The notes below the pieces were generated by a model. It was not told the DNA's origin. It ran no database searches and saw nothing but the letters and a program-made list of their open reading frames with translations. The position numbers were made by a program, and so were the translations under genes. From Aquimarina latercula DSM 2041 (GTDB taxonomy: Bacteria; Bacteroidota; Bacteroidia; Flavobacteriales; Flavobacteriaceae), in assembly GCF_000430645.1 (NCBI RefSeq), contig NZ_AUMK01000012.1:124001-188000 (forward strand): a stretch of DNA of 64,000 bases, in the 5' to 3' direction. Positions 17,484 to 26,005 of the stretch are shown here, in pieces. Position 1 is the first letter of the stretch. Each line of letters opens with the position of its first letter.

Positions 17484-18494
17484 TTATGATTCGGAACTTT
17501 TCATAAATGATTCTACTTTTGAAACCATATTTTTACTACCGCATATAAATGGAGTGCGTTCGTGTAATTCTGTCGGTTTTATCTCTAAAATCCTTTTAAA
17601 TCCATCACTTGCTGATCCACCTGCTTGTTCTGCAATAAAGGCCATTGGGTTACATTCGTAAAGTAAACGAAGTTTTCCGTTTGGAGATTTAGAAGTGCTT
17701 GGATACATATAAATTCCGCCTTTTATCATATTACGATGTATATCACTAACCAACGAACCTATGTACCTTGATGTATATGGGCGATCTTGTTTTTCTTCTT
17801 GACAGTACTTAATGTAGTCCTTTATACCTTGTGGAAAATGAATATAGTTTCCTTCGTTTACAGAGTAGATGTTTCCATCTTCTGGAAAAGTCATGTTTGG
17901 GTGTGATAGGTAATATGTACCCAAAGCTGGGTTTAATGTAAATCCATTAACACCGTGACCAGTAGTATATACCAACATAGTAGATGTTCCATAAATAATA
18001 TATCCAGCAGCAACTTGTAGATTACCAGGTTGTAAGAAATCTTCCATGGTAACAGGTGTTCCTGTCGGGGTAACTCGTCTATAAATCGAAAAAATTGTTC
18101 CTACAGAAACATTCACATCTATGTTAGAGCTACCATCTAATGGATCCATAAGTACCACATAATTGTTTCTATGATCACTTTTTTGTCCTTTAATTGTAAT
18201 GAAGTCATCATTTTCTTCGGAAGCAATACCACAAACAATTTCTCGATTTGTTAGTGTGTTGATAAAGGTTTCATTTGCTAGTACATCAAGTTTTTGTTGA
18301 TCTTCTCCTTGTATATTAGTTTCACCTATAGCTCCAGTGATATCAACCAAACCTGCTTTGTTAACTTCATGGTTCACCATCTTTGCAGCTAATCGAATTG
18401 AATTGATCAATCGAGAAAGTTCTCCGCTAGCATACGGAAAGTCTTTTTGGTTTTCGATAATAAATTCTCCTAAGGTTTGGTTTTTTCTAGCCAT
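17484..18494 (-). CDS. fbp: Class I fructose-1,6-bisphosphatase
   Basis: Catalyses hydrolysis of fructose 1,6-bisphosphate to fructose 6-phosphate in gluconeogenesis. The metal-binding core [20 protein letters not shown], the ASEEND acidic motif before it and the sugar-phosphate-binding [20 protein letters not shown] are all present. Its 336 residues fit the class I family. The frame can be opened at TTG 18518, but that codon lies inside a -7 promoter box, so the ATG at 18494 ([15 protein letters not shown]) is chosen. The gene has its own promoter and lies upstream of the GTPase operon on the same strand. Confidence 0.95.
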   Translation of the reverse strand: MARKNQTLGEFIIENQKDFPYASGELSRLINSIRLAAKMVNHEVNKAGLVDITGAIGETNIQGEDQQKLDVLANETFINTLTNREIVCGIASEENDDFITIKGQKSDHRNNYVVLMDPLDGSSNIDVNVSVGTIFSIYRRVTPTGTPVTMEDFLQPGNLQVAAGYIIYGTSTMLVYTTGHGVNGFTLNPALGTYYLSHPNMTFPEDGNIYSVNEGNYIHFPQGIKDYIKYCQEEKQDRPYTSRYIGSLVSDIHRNMIKGGIYMYPSTSKSPNGKLRLLYECNPMAFIAEQAGGSASDGFKRILEIKPTELHERTPFICGSKNMVSKVESFMKSSES

Positions 18495-18515
18495 TTTGGT
18501 TATGTTGAATTTCTG

Positions 18516-18523
18516 CAAAAATA
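18516..18523 (-). promoter_or_regulatory. Putative -7 box of fbp
   Basis: On the minus strand the sequence is TATTTTTG, matching TAnnTTTG, 21 bases upstream of the ATG at 18494. No clear -33 TTG at 19-20 bases. It decides against the upstream TTG start. Confidence 0.5.
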
Positions 18524-18647
18524 TTATTTTTTAAATAACTAAAACGTTTTCGTAACCGTAATTTGTGAAACTTTTTTAAGAATTAGTAAAACCAAAATTA
18601 GATCAGTATAAGATTACAAAATTGTCTGGTTTCTAATACATATTTTA

Positions 18648-18655
18648 TAGTTTTG
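18648..18655 (+). promoter_or_regulatory. Putative -7 box of the GNAT/aspartate kinase transcript
   Basis: TAGTTTTG matches TAnnTTTG and ends 15 bases before the GNAT ATG at 18671, giving a very short leader. The -33 element is not well placed, so confidence is modest. Confidence 0.4.
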
Positions 18656-18670
18656 ATAAACTTTTGACTT

Positions 18671-19150
18671 ATGGACTATATAATAAGAGATGCTGTAGCA
18701 GAGGATATGCCTCAAGTACTTACATTAATTGAAGAATTAGCTCTTTTTGAAAAAGAACCTGATGCCGTAGAAGTGACGGTAGAAGATCTGATTAATGAAG
18801 GTTTTGGAGAAAAGCCATTGTTTCATTGTTTTGTGGCAGAAATTAATAATGAGTTAGTAGGTTTAGCACTGGTGTATTTTAGGTTTTCTACATGGAAAGG
18901 AAGAACTGTGCATCTAGAAGACTTAATTGTTAGAGAGTCTATGAGAGGTTCTGGTATTGGAATGGGATTATATAAAAGAGTTATGCAGTACGGAATTGAG
19001 AAAGGAGTTAAAAGAGTAGAGTGGAATGTTCTGGACTGGAATAAGCCCGCAGTTAATTTTTATCTAAAGAGTGGTGCTAAAATTTTAGAAGGTTGGCAGG
19101 TTGTGCAGATGGATGAATCTGGATTAAATGCATTTGTTTCAAAGATGTAA
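18671..19150 (+). CDS. GNAT family N-acetyltransferase (diamine acetyltransferase-like)
   Basis: A 159-residue acetyl-CoA-dependent acetyltransferase. The N-terminal strand-helix IRDAVAEDMPQVLTLIEELA, the central HLEDLIVRESMRGSGIGMGL containing the acetyl-CoA pyrophosphate loop (R-GSGIG), and WNVLDWNKPAVNFYLKSGA are the usual GNAT A, B and C regions. The pattern resembles spermidine/thialysine acetyltransferases (SSAT type), but the substrate is not determinable. It lies 45 bases before the aspartate kinase gene and may be co-transcribed. Confidence 0.85.
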   Translation: MDYIIRDAVAEDMPQVLTLIEELALFEKEPDAVEVTVEDLINEGFGEKPLFHCFVAEINNELVGLALVYFRFSTWKGRTVHLEDLIVRESMRGSGIGMGLYKRVMQYGIEKGVKRVEWNVLDWNKPAVNFYLKSGAKILEGWQVVQMDESGLNAFVSKM

Positions 19151-19195
19151 TATGGAGATGAATACATTCGTTTATGAACGAAATTATTGTAACTG

Positions 19196-20449
19196 ATGAG
19201 GGTTTTTAAATTTGGAGGCGCATCTGTAAAAGATGCAAAAGCGGTAAAAAACGTAGTTCGTGTATTACAAACAGTTGGGCATTCTGATATTGTAATTATA
19301 GTATCTGCTATGGGGAAAATAACCAACGCTCTAGAAACAGTTGTAGAACATTATCTTAACAAGAGTGACCAATTTAAAGATGCCATAGACTTTATAAAAA
19401 AATATCATCACGAAGTACTTACAGATCTTTTTGTAAATAAACATCATCCAATCTTTGATAAGATAGATTCCCTTATTTTGGATATGGAAACTATGCTTAA
19501 TAGAAATAAATCCAATCAATACGATTATGTATATGATCAAACGGTTTGTTATGGAGAATTAATATCTACTACAATTATTAGTGAGTATTTGTCAGAAAAT
19601 GGATACAAAAATGAATTATTAGATGTCAGAGATGTTATAAAGACAAATGATGTTTATCGCGACGCTATTGTAGATTGGGCAATCACTCAAAAAAGTATTG
19701 ATGCTACAGTAAATAAAAAAGGTCTGACAATAACACAAGGTTTTATAGCTTCTGATTCTAATAATTTTACAACGACACTTGGTAGAGAAGGAAGTGATTA
19801 TACAGCAGGAATTTTTGCGTATTGTACAAACGCCATAAGTGTAACAATATGGAAAGATGTACCCGGCGTATTAAATGGAGATCCAAGAGTTTTTGAAAAC
19901 ACTAAATTATTATCGCAAATCTCTTATGAAGAAGCTATCGAATTAGCATTTTACGGAGCTTCAGTAATTCATCCTAAAACCTTGCAGCCATTGCAAAGAA
20001 AAGAGATCCCGTTATATGTGAAATCATTTCTTAATCCCGAAAATGAAGGGACTTCGGTTAAAAAAGGACAAAGATTGGTTCCATATTTGCCTTGTTATAT
20101 AATAAAAAAGGATCAAATACTTTTATCCCTTTCTTCTTTAGATTTCTCATTTATTGTAGAGGAGAACGTAAGTGAAGTTTTTGCACTTTTTCATAAGTTT
20201 CACCTAAAAGTAGATCTTATACAGAACTCTGCAATTAGTTTTTCTGTATGTTTAGATGATAAATTCAATAATTTTGATGAATTATTAATACACTTAAAAG
20301 CAAAATTTAGTGTCACGTACCAAAAGAACGTGTCTTTATTTACCATTAGACATTTCAACAAAGAAGCAATTCTTTTTTTAGAAGAAAATAAGGATATATT
20401 GCTTAAACAAAGCACAAAAGAAACGTATCAAATGGTTGCAAAACAATAA
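19196..20449 (+). CDS. Aspartate kinase (monofunctional)
   Basis: First enzyme of the aspartate family pathway to lysine, threonine, methionine and diaminopimelate: phosphorylates L-aspartate. The N-terminal KFGGASVKDAKAV is the aspartokinase signature, TTLGREGSDYTAGIFAY and WKDVPGVLNGDPR belong to the nucleotide- and aspartate-binding kinase domain, and ASVIHPKTLQPL precedes the regulatory half. The C-terminal region (about 300-417) is ACT-like, suggesting feedback control, though I cannot say by which amino acid. Length 417 fits a monofunctional enzyme; no homoserine dehydrogenase is fused. Confidence 0.9.
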   Translation: MRVFKFGGASVKDAKAVKNVVRVLQTVGHSDIVIIVSAMGKITNALETVVEHYLNKSDQFKDAIDFIKKYHHEVLTDLFVNKHHPIFDKIDSLILDMETMLNRNKSNQYDYVYDQTVCYGELISTTIISEYLSENGYKNELLDVRDVIKTNDVYRDAIVDWAITQKSIDATVNKKGLTITQGFIASDSNNFTTTLGREGSDYTAGIFAYCTNAISVTIWKDVPGVLNGDPRVFENTKLLSQISYEEAIELAFYGASVIHPKTLQPLQRKEIPLYVKSFLNPENEGTSVKKGQRLVPYLPCYIIKKDQILLSLSSLDFSFIVEENVSEVFALFHKFHLKVDLIQNSAISFSVCLDDKFNNFDELLIHLKAKFSVTYQKNVSLFTIRHFNKEAILFLEENKDILLKQSTKETYQMVAKQ

Positions 20450-20472
20450 GATGCCCTATTCAATGATTTTGC

Positions 20473-20480
20473 TATATTTG
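20473..20480 (+). promoter_or_regulatory. Putative -7 box of the OlsF-like gene
   Basis: TATATTTG matches the TAnnTTTG consensus 22 bases upstream of the ATG at 20503 and 13 bases upstream of the alternative ATG at 20494. The -33 element is not evident. Confidence 0.45.
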
Positions 20481-20502
20481 TAGTTAGCACAAAATGTATT
20501 TA

Positions 20503-22311
20503 ATGGCGGTAGTCACCTCTAAAGAAGTAGCCAAAGGGCTTAAATTGGATAAACTTGGTTTTATTGGCACTTTTGTTGGCTGGATGATTCTTAAAATCAC
20601 ACGGTTATCAAAAATAAATCGTCAATACGATAGTATTAGTCACTTAGAGGGTGAGGAGTTTGTAAAGAGTGTATTAGATATGTATGGTGTTACTTTTGAG
20701 ATTCCACCTGAAGATCTAAAAAGATTGCCTAAACAAGGAGCTTTTATTACACTATCTAATCATCCACTGGGCGGGCTTGACGGGATATTGTTGCTTAAGT
20801 TAATGTTTGAACACCGCTCGGATTACAAGATAATAGCTAATTTTCTTTTGCATAATTTCACTCCTTTGAAACGATATATTATGCCTGTTAATCCTTTCGA
20901 AAATAGAAAGGAAGTAAAATCTAGTCTTGTAGGAATTAGAGGAGCAATTTCGCATCTTAAGGAAGGGAAACCATTGGGAATATTTCCTGCAGGAGAAGTG
21001 TCTACAATGAAGGAGGGTAAGCATTATGTGGATAAACCTTGGGAGCCAGGAGCAATGAGATTAGTTAAGAAAGCTAAGGTACCTGTAATTCCGGTATATT
21101 TTCATGCAAGAAATAGTAGGCTTTTTTATCAATTGGCTTCTATTAATGATACGCTAAGAACAGCTAAATTACCAAGCGAACTTTTTTCTCAAGAAAATAA
21201 AGTCATTAAAGTAAGGATAGGTAACCCTGTTTCAGTAAAAGATCAAGAAGAATATGGTAACATAGAAGATTTTACAAATTTTTTGCGTAAAAAAACTTAT
21301 ATGTTAGCTAATCCATATGAGAAGAAAACATTGATGGAATCTATTCCTCAGAATTTAAAAATACCAAAGTCTCCGAAAGAAATCGCGGTAGAAGGAAGTA
21401 TTAATTCTATAGAGTCGGAACTTACATTTTGTCGTGATAATGATATGCGTTTATTAGCGAGTAAAAATTATGAAGTTTTTCTTGCTAAAAAAGAGTGTAT
21501 TCCGAATGTTGTACACGAAATTGGTCGATTACGCGAAATCACATTTAGAGAGATTGGAGAAGGAACAAATCAATCTATCGATTTAGATCCTTTTGATGAT
21601 TATTATCATCATATGTTTTTATGGGATGCGAAGGCTAAAAAACTAGCTGGAGCGTATAGAATGGGGATGGGGAATGAAATTTATTCGAATTTTGGAATTG
21701 ATGGATTTTATTTACAAGATCTATTTAGGTTCGAACCAGAATTACATAAAATGATGAGTGAATCTATTGAAATGGGTAGAGCATTTATCATAAAAGAATA
21801 TCAACAACGTCCGATGCCGTTATTTTTACTTTGGAAAGGGATTGTGCACTGTACACTTCGTTTTCCAGATCATAAATATTTAATCGGTGGTGTAAGTATA
21901 AGTAATAAGTTTAGTAATTTTTCTAAATCATTGATGATCGAGTTTATGAAATCTCATTATTACGATCCTTATGTGGCACAATATGTTAGACCTAAAAAAG
22001 AATTTAAGGTTAAACTTAAGGATGCGGATAAGGATTTTGTGTTTGATGAGAGTAGAAGTGATCTTAATAAATTTGATAAAATTATTGATGAAATCGAACC
22101 TGGAAGTCTTCGTATACCAGTTTTGATAAAAAAATACATTAAACAAAACGCTAAGGTTGTAGCGTTTAATGTTGATCCATTATTTAATAATGCTGTGGAT
22201 GGATTGATGTATATAAGAATAGCAGACTTGCCTGATAGCACGGTTAAACCGGTAATGGAAGAGTTTCAGGCGGAATTAGAACAGAAGTATTTTAAAAATG
22301 CCGACAAATAA
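20503..22311 (+). CDS. olsF: Bifunctional lipid acyltransferase, OlsF-like (PlsC + OlsB-type GNAT fusion)
   Basis: A two-domain, ~602-residue enzyme. The N-terminal half is a PlsC-type lysophospholipid acyltransferase with the HX4D motif in LSNHPLGGLDGILL and the FPAGEVSTMKEG motif. The C-terminal half (from about 320) is an OlsB/hemolysin-type N-acyltransferase with EIGRLREITFREIGEGTNQ and KLAGAYRMGMG. This is the architecture of OlsF, which N-acylates an amino acid and O-acylates the product to make ornithine lipids; an OlsF has been described in Flavobacterium. Glycine or serine lipids are possible alternatives in Bacteroidota. Start at the second ATG (MAVVTSKEVAKG) is preferred; 20494 is also open. 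Confidence 0.82.
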   Translation: MAVVTSKEVAKGLKLDKLGFIGTFVGWMILKITRLSKINRQYDSISHLEGEEFVKSVLDMYGVTFEIPPEDLKRLPKQGAFITLSNHPLGGLDGILLLKLMFEHRSDYKIIANFLLHNFTPLKRYIMPVNPFENRKEVKSSLVGIRGAISHLKEGKPLGIFPAGEVSTMKEGKHYVDKPWEPGAMRLVKKAKVPVIPVYFHARNSRLFYQLASINDTLRTAKLPSELFSQENKVIKVRIGNPVSVKDQEEYGNIEDFTNFLRKKTYMLANPYEKKTLMESIPQNLKIPKSPKEIAVEGSINSIESELTFCRDNDMRLLASKNYEVFLAKKECIPNVVHEIGRLREITFREIGEGTNQSIDLDPFDDYYHHMFLWDAKAKKLAGAYRMGMGNEIYSNFGIDGFYLQDLFRFEPELHKMMSESIEMGRAFIIKEYQQRPMPLFLLWKGIVHCTLRFPDHKYLIGGVSISNKFSNFSKSLMIEFMKSHYYDPYVAQYVRPKKEFKVKLKDADKDFVFDESRSDLNKFDKIIDEIEPGSLRIPVLIKKYIKQNAKVVAFNVDPLFNNAVDGLMYIRIADLPDSTVKPVMEEFQAELEQKYFKNADK

Positions 22312-22424
22312 TCGGTAATTGGTAGTTTTTTTGTGTAGTTAATCGTAAAATTCCCGTTTTTTCTTACTCTATTCTTTTAGAATACTGATATATTTCACTA
22401 ATTTGATGATTAAAATATCTTGAA

Positions 22425-23636
22425 GTGGTTGTACAATATATTTACTTTGCTATTGCGTTATTAGGCGTTATATTATTTCTTTTTCTTAATAAAAGACTTT
22501 TTAAGTGGTTACAAAGCAAAATAAGTAAACTAGAAAACAATATTTTTTTTGGAAGAACTAAATTCTCTCAGTTCTTTAGATTTATAACTCCTAGAAGAGA
22601 AAGACATATTCTTACGTTCATTATAAGGCTTTTAAAGATAACTGTAATCTTTATTTTTTTCATATTCTATCTTCCTTTTCTATTTAGTCTGGTTCCACAA
22701 ACGAAGGAGTATGCTGATGTTGTTTTAGGGTATATAAAGAAACCTTTAGTGTTTTTATATGAAGGGTTAGTGGGTTTTATACCGAACTTATTTTTTATTA
22801 TTGTTATCTTTTTTGTGACTAAATATCTAATAAGGTTTTTAAAATATGTAACAGCAGAATTAGAAAAAGAAGCAGTGCGTCTAGATGGTTTTCATGCAGA
22901 TTGGGCAAGACCGACTTTTAACTTGTTACGTGTTTTTATAATTGCTTTTGCACTCATAATTGTCTTTCCATACATACCAGGTTCTGATTCTCCTGCTTTT
23001 AAAGGCTTGTCAATTTTCTTTGGTATTTTATTTTCTTTGGGATCCACCTCTGCGATATCTAATATTGTAGCAGGTGTTGTGATAACGTATATGCGACCTT
23101 TTAAAGTAGGTGATAGGGTTGAGATAGGAAATACTATTGGAGATGTTACAGAAAGAAGTCTTTTGGTAACACGAATCCGTACAATAAAAAACCTGGATGT
23201 GACAATTCCTAACTCTTCAATTTTAGGAAATCATATTATCAATTTTACTAAGAACGCTTCAGAAGATGTAGGTGTTATTCTGCATACTTCGGTTACCATT
23301 GGATATGATGTGTCTAGTAATGACGTTATAGAGGCATTAAAAAAAGGAGCAAAGAATACGGATCAGGTTTTAAGCGAACCCGTACCCTTTGTTTTGATTA
23401 AAAGTTTGGATGATTTTTACGTAAATTATGAATTAAATGTTTACACCAAAAATCCAGAAAAGTCAGCTGCTATTTATTCGATACTACATGAGAATATTAA
23501 AAATGAATTACATCAATCGGGAATAGAAATTCTATCCCCACACTATCATGCCGTAAGAGATGGAAACAATCTGGCAGTTCCGCCTTCGAACATTCCTGAA
23601 AACTATGCTAAACCAGGGTTTAAGATTGACAAGTAA
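22425..23636 (+). CDS. Mechanosensitive ion channel, MscS family
   Basis: A 403-residue inner-membrane channel. Hydrophobic helices lie at about 1-20, 68-92, 113-138 and 165-185, followed by the conserved pore-lining/beta-domain segment GILFSLGSTSAISNIVAGVV then TYMRPFKVGDRVEIG, typical of MscS. The soluble C-terminal cage ends near residue 390. It relieves turgor on hypo-osmotic shock. The only usable start is GTG at 22425, since an in-frame stop (TGA at 22407) precedes it and no ATG intervenes. It is convergent with arsC, 12 bases away, with no obvious terminator between. Confidence 0.9.
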   Translation: MVVQYIYFAIALLGVILFLFLNKRLFKWLQSKISKLENNIFFGRTKFSQFFRFITPRRERHILTFIIRLLKITVIFIFFIFYLPFLFSLVPQTKEYADVVLGYIKKPLVFLYEGLVGFIPNLFFIIVIFFVTKYLIRFLKYVTAELEKEAVRLDGFHADWARPTFNLLRVFIIAFALIIVFPYIPGSDSPAFKGLSIFFGILFSLGSTSAISNIVAGVVITYMRPFKVGDRVEIGNTIGDVTERSLLVTRIRTIKNLDVTIPNSSILGNHIINFTKNASEDVGVILHTSVTIGYDVSSNDVIEALKKGAKNTDQVLSEPVPFVLIKSLDDFYVNYELNVYTKNPEKSAAIYSILHENIKNELHQSGIEILSPHYHAVRDGNNLAVPPSNIPENYAKPGFKIDK

Positions 23637-23648
23637 TTTGATTAAAAC

Positions 23649-24071
23649 CTATGTAGTTTGTAAAACGCTTTTATTTACAAAATCGTGGCAATATTCTTTA
23701 ATTTGATTTCTTGTTTTGGTAAAAGCTGCATGAATTTCTTCTTCAGTTCCTTCTACTTTTGAAGGATCAAAAAAGTTGTAATGCAAGCGTTCTGCTTTTC
23801 CTGGAAAAAAAGGGCACCTTTCTTTTGCATTATCACAAACTGTGAGAATATAATCGAATTTTAGATCTAAATATTCTTCTAGGTTGTTAGATGTATGATT
23901 AGAGATATCAATTCCATCTTCTTTCATAATGGCGATAGCTCTAGGGTTTACACCATGAGTTTCTACTCCGGCACTATAAACCGTTGCACTATCTTTTGCA
24001 AAATGTTTTAAATAGCCTTCTGCCATTTGACTTCTACAGGAATTTCCTGTGCATAATACTAAAATGTTCAT
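23649..24071 (-). CDS. arsC: Arsenate reductase ArsC (low-molecular-weight phosphatase fold)
   Basis: A 140-residue thioredoxin-coupled arsenate reductase. The phosphatase P-loop CTGNSCRS (Cys7 to Ser14) provides the nucleophile Cys7, and the pair Cys78 and Cys85 in TVCDNAKERCPFFP is the disulfide relay seen in ArsC but not in plain tyrosine phosphatases. It reduces arsenate to arsenite. Last gene of the ars operon. Arsenite export would normally follow, but the operon ends here against mscS with no ArsB/Acr3 gene. Confidence 0.9.
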   Translation of the reverse strand: MNILVLCTGNSCRSQMAEGYLKHFAKDSATVYSAGVETHGVNPRAIAIMKEDGIDISNHTSNNLEEYLDLKFDYILTVCDNAKERCPFFPGKAERLHYNFFDPSKVEGTEEEIHAAFTKTRNQIKEYCHDFVNKSVLQTT

Positions 24072-24091
24072 TATTGTGGTGTTTTTTGTGG

Positions 24092-24589
24092 TTACATTAT
24101 TGTTTTACTTCTACGTTCTAAAATGATATTGTCATACCATATGTTAGACAATTTGCCTATTTTTTCTCTATATCCAATGACTCTAAATCCTAGGGATGTG
24201 TGTAGATGAATGCTAGCTTTATTATTACTAAATATTCCTGCTTGTAGGGTCCAAAATCCTTTTTTTTCGCTTTCTTCAATTAATTTAGTCAAAAGTAACT
24301 TGCCGACTCCCAAATTCCTACGATTTGATGTTATGTAAATACTAATTTCTGCAACGCCTCTATAAACATCTCTTGTAGAGACAGGAGCTAAAGCTGCCCA
24401 ACCAATAATTTCATTATTTAGAACAGCTTTTAATCTGCAGGATCCAATATGAACTTGATTCCATTGTTCCCATTTTGGGATCTTGGTTTCGAAAGTTGCT
24501 ATACCAGTATCTATTCCTTCTTTGTAGATTTTAGCAATATCTTGCCAATCTTCTTCATTAAAAGTTAATATTTCTATTTTTGGTTTCAT
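24092..24589 (-). CDS. GNAT N-acetyltransferase, phosphinothricin/arsinothricin (ArsN)-like
   Basis: A 165-residue GNAT with the phosphinothricin-acetyltransferase-like N-terminus IYKEGIDTGIATFETKIPKW, a GWAALAPVSTRDVYRGVAEI strand, and the acetyl-CoA loop RRNLGVGKLL. In ars operons, enzymes of this subfamily (ArsN1) N-acetylate the organoarsenical antibiotic arsinothricin, so that is the best guess here; methionine sulfoximine or other amino acids are alternatives. Its ATG directly abuts the DUF6428 stop codon with no gap, indicating coupled expression inside the ars operon. Confidence 0.75.
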   Translation of the reverse strand: MKPKIEILTFNEEDWQDIAKIYKEGIDTGIATFETKIPKWEQWNQVHIGSCRLKAVLNNEIIGWAALAPVSTRDVYRGVAEISIYITSNRRNLGVGKLLLTKLIEESEKKGFWTLQAGIFSNNKASIHLHTSLGFRVIGYREKIGKLSNIWYDNIILERRSKTIM

Positions 24590-25075
24590 CTAGCAACATC
24601 CACTTCCTGGTGCACAAGAATTTGCTTCGACAGCAGATGATTCTGGAACTCCACAGGTTTCTTTCGCTTTACAATCGGTAGGGTTTACGGCAAGTTTTAC
24701 TATTAGTTGTCCATCATTTATATTAAATCCAGTAATATGTAAATGTGCAGTGTGAAACATAGAATTTCCGTATTCGATTTTTACTGGAGCATCCATTTCA
24801 TAAGCAGTCATTGTTCCTACTTTTCTAAGAATGCCTAATGCCTTATAGGAACTTAGATAATCTCGTTTCCCTAATTCATTTGGACTTTCCCATAACTGAA
24901 TGATTGTTTCTTTCCAAGAATCTGTTCCTGCTCCACAATCAACAGAGTCTATGGTTACATGTTTTACTTCTGTAATATGATAATTAGCACCTACCAGCAT
25001 TCCAGGCGCATATTCAAACAGTAAAGGTTTGTCTTGATGTTCTCCTAATAATGAAATAAATTCTGATGTATTCAT
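24590..25075 (-). CDS. DUF6428 family protein with cysteine-rich tail, ars operon
   Basis: A 161-residue protein of unknown function seen beside arsR genes in Bacteroidota. The body (LLFEYAPGMLVGANYHITEV, then VDCGAGTDSWKETIIQLWES) is a small alpha/beta fold. The C-terminal ~27 residues contain five of its cysteines (CKAKETCGVP ... NSCAPGSGCC), which could bind arsenite or another thiophilic metal; that is inference. The ATG at 25075 (MNTSEFISLLGEHQ) is preferred over one ten codons upstream that would overlap arsR. Co-operonic with arsR and the ArsN-like gene. Confidence 0.75.
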   Translation of the reverse strand: MNTSEFISLLGEHQDKPLLFEYAPGMLVGANYHITEVKHVTIDSVDCGAGTDSWKETIIQLWESPNELGKRDYLSSYKALGILRKVGTMTAYEMDAPVKIEYGNSMFHTAHLHITGFNINDGQLIVKLAVNPTDCKAKETCGVPESSAVEANSCAPGSGCC

Positions 25076-25098
25076 AATATAATAATTTATTTTTTTGT

Positions 25099-25422
25099 TT
25101 AACAACAGTTCTGTTTCGTGGTATTAAAAAATGAATTGAGGTTTTGTTGTAATTCATTCCATTTGTCAATATTGATACAATAACACATACTTTTTCCTTC
25201 GACTTCTCCTTTTAGGAGGCCGATACTTTTTAATTCCTTGAGATGTTGTGATATAGTAGCTTGTGCTAAACCTATTTCTTCTACCAAATCATTACATATA
25301 CAAGCATCTTGTTTACTTATATATTGAAGTATGGCGATACGCGCAGGATGCCCAAGTATTTTAAAAGTTTGAGCTAGTTCGTTTTGTTGTTGATCGAATA
25401 TTTGAGTTTTGGTAATACCCAT
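25099..25422 (-). CDS. arsR: ArsR/SmtB family metalloregulator
   Basis: A 107-residue winged-helix repressor. HPARIAILQYISKQDACICN precedes the recognition-helix region GLAQATISQHLKELKSIGLL. Cys41 and Cys43 (CICNDL) sit in the alpha3 metal-box position typical of ArsR, with further cysteines at 80, 82, 106 and 107. It should repress its own operon and release DNA on binding arsenite or a related thiophile. A 12-bp-arm palindrome lies seven bases upstream of its ATG. First gene of arsR-DUF6428-GNAT-arsC. Confidence 0.9.
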   Translation of the reverse strand: MGITKTQIFDQQQNELAQTFKILGHPARIAILQYISKQDACICNDLVEEIGLAQATISQHLKELKSIGLLKGEVEGKSMCYCINIDKWNELQQNLNSFFNTTKQNCC

Positions 25423-25428
25423 AATGTA

Positions 25429-25460
25429 ATTTTAATATCGCAATATTACGATATTAAAAT
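25429..25460. promoter_or_regulatory. Palindromic operator candidate of the ars operon
   Basis: ATTTTAATATCG (25429-25440), an 8-base spacer CAATATTA, and CGATATTAAAAT (25449-25460) form a perfect 12-bp inverted repeat. It ends seven bases upstream of the arsR ATG, the position expected for an autoregulatory ArsR binding site. No T-run follows on the minus strand, so a terminator is less likely. Confidence 0.7.
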
Positions 25461-25462
25461 GA

Positions 25463-25498
25463 AACAAAAAAGCCAGAATAATATTTTCTGGCTTTTTT
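25463..25498 (-). terminator. Intrinsic terminator of the TM2 gene
   Basis: AGCCAGAA (25471-25478) pairs with TTCTGGCT (25486-25493) around a 7-base loop, flanked by A-rich and T-rich tracts on either side. Placed five bases after the TM2 stop it terminates that minus-strand transcript just before the ars operator. Confidence 0.8.
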
Positions 25499-25503
25499 GT
25501 TTT

Positions 25504-25860
25504 TTAGAACCAAGGTTTTTTACCTACTTGATAGGTTTGGTAGAATTCTTCATCAGATTTGGTCAAGTAAATAATCCCCTCAATTAATCCTACAATACCA
25601 CCTGCACCACAGGTAACTACTGATATAATTAATTGGATAATACCTTCTTTATTGTACCCTAAAACAAATTTATGAATCCCTAATGATCCAAAAAGTATTC
25701 CTAAGATACCTGCAAGAACTTTTTTGTTATCACCTGTTACTTCGTTAAATGTTTCTTTGGCCCCTTCGGCAAACTCACTAGCTGTTTCTTTTGCTGCATC
25801 AAGCGCTTCTTCAGCTCCTTTTTTCAGATCATCTCCCAAATTGTTGTTTTCTTCACTCAT
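25504..25860 (-). CDS. TM2 domain-containing protein
   Basis: A 118-residue membrane protein. Residues 1-45 are acidic and helical (LKKGAEEALDAAKETASEF). The TM2 domain follows: helix one (VLAGILGILFGSLGIHKFVLG), then GYNKEGIIQLIISVVTCGAGGIVGLIEG as helix two. The pattern GSLGIHKF-GY matches TM2 proteins, whose role in bacteria is unclear. It stands alone with its own terminator. The acidic N-terminal extension is typical of flavobacterial members. Confidence 0.85.
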   Translation of the reverse strand: MSEENNNLGDDLKKGAEEALDAAKETASEFAEGAKETFNEVTGDNKKVLAGILGILFGSLGIHKFVLGYNKEGIIQLIISVVTCGAGGIVGLIEGIIYLTKSDEEFYQTYQVGKKPWF

Positions 25861-26005
25861 AATTTTGTTATATACAATTGATTAGTGCGTAGAAAGTTAC
25901 AAAAAAATATGATTATATAGAATCATTATAAAAAAGGTAACACAATGAAAATCTTCAAATATGATCTGTTAAAACCTTTTTTAAAGCTGTAATTAGATTG
26001 TAAGC

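Noticed and set aside
20503..22311. Hemolysin, from the similarity of the C-terminal half to proteins once named so
   Set aside because: The half is an OlsB-type GNAT acyltransferase; with the PlsC domain it fits lipid synthesis, not a toxin.
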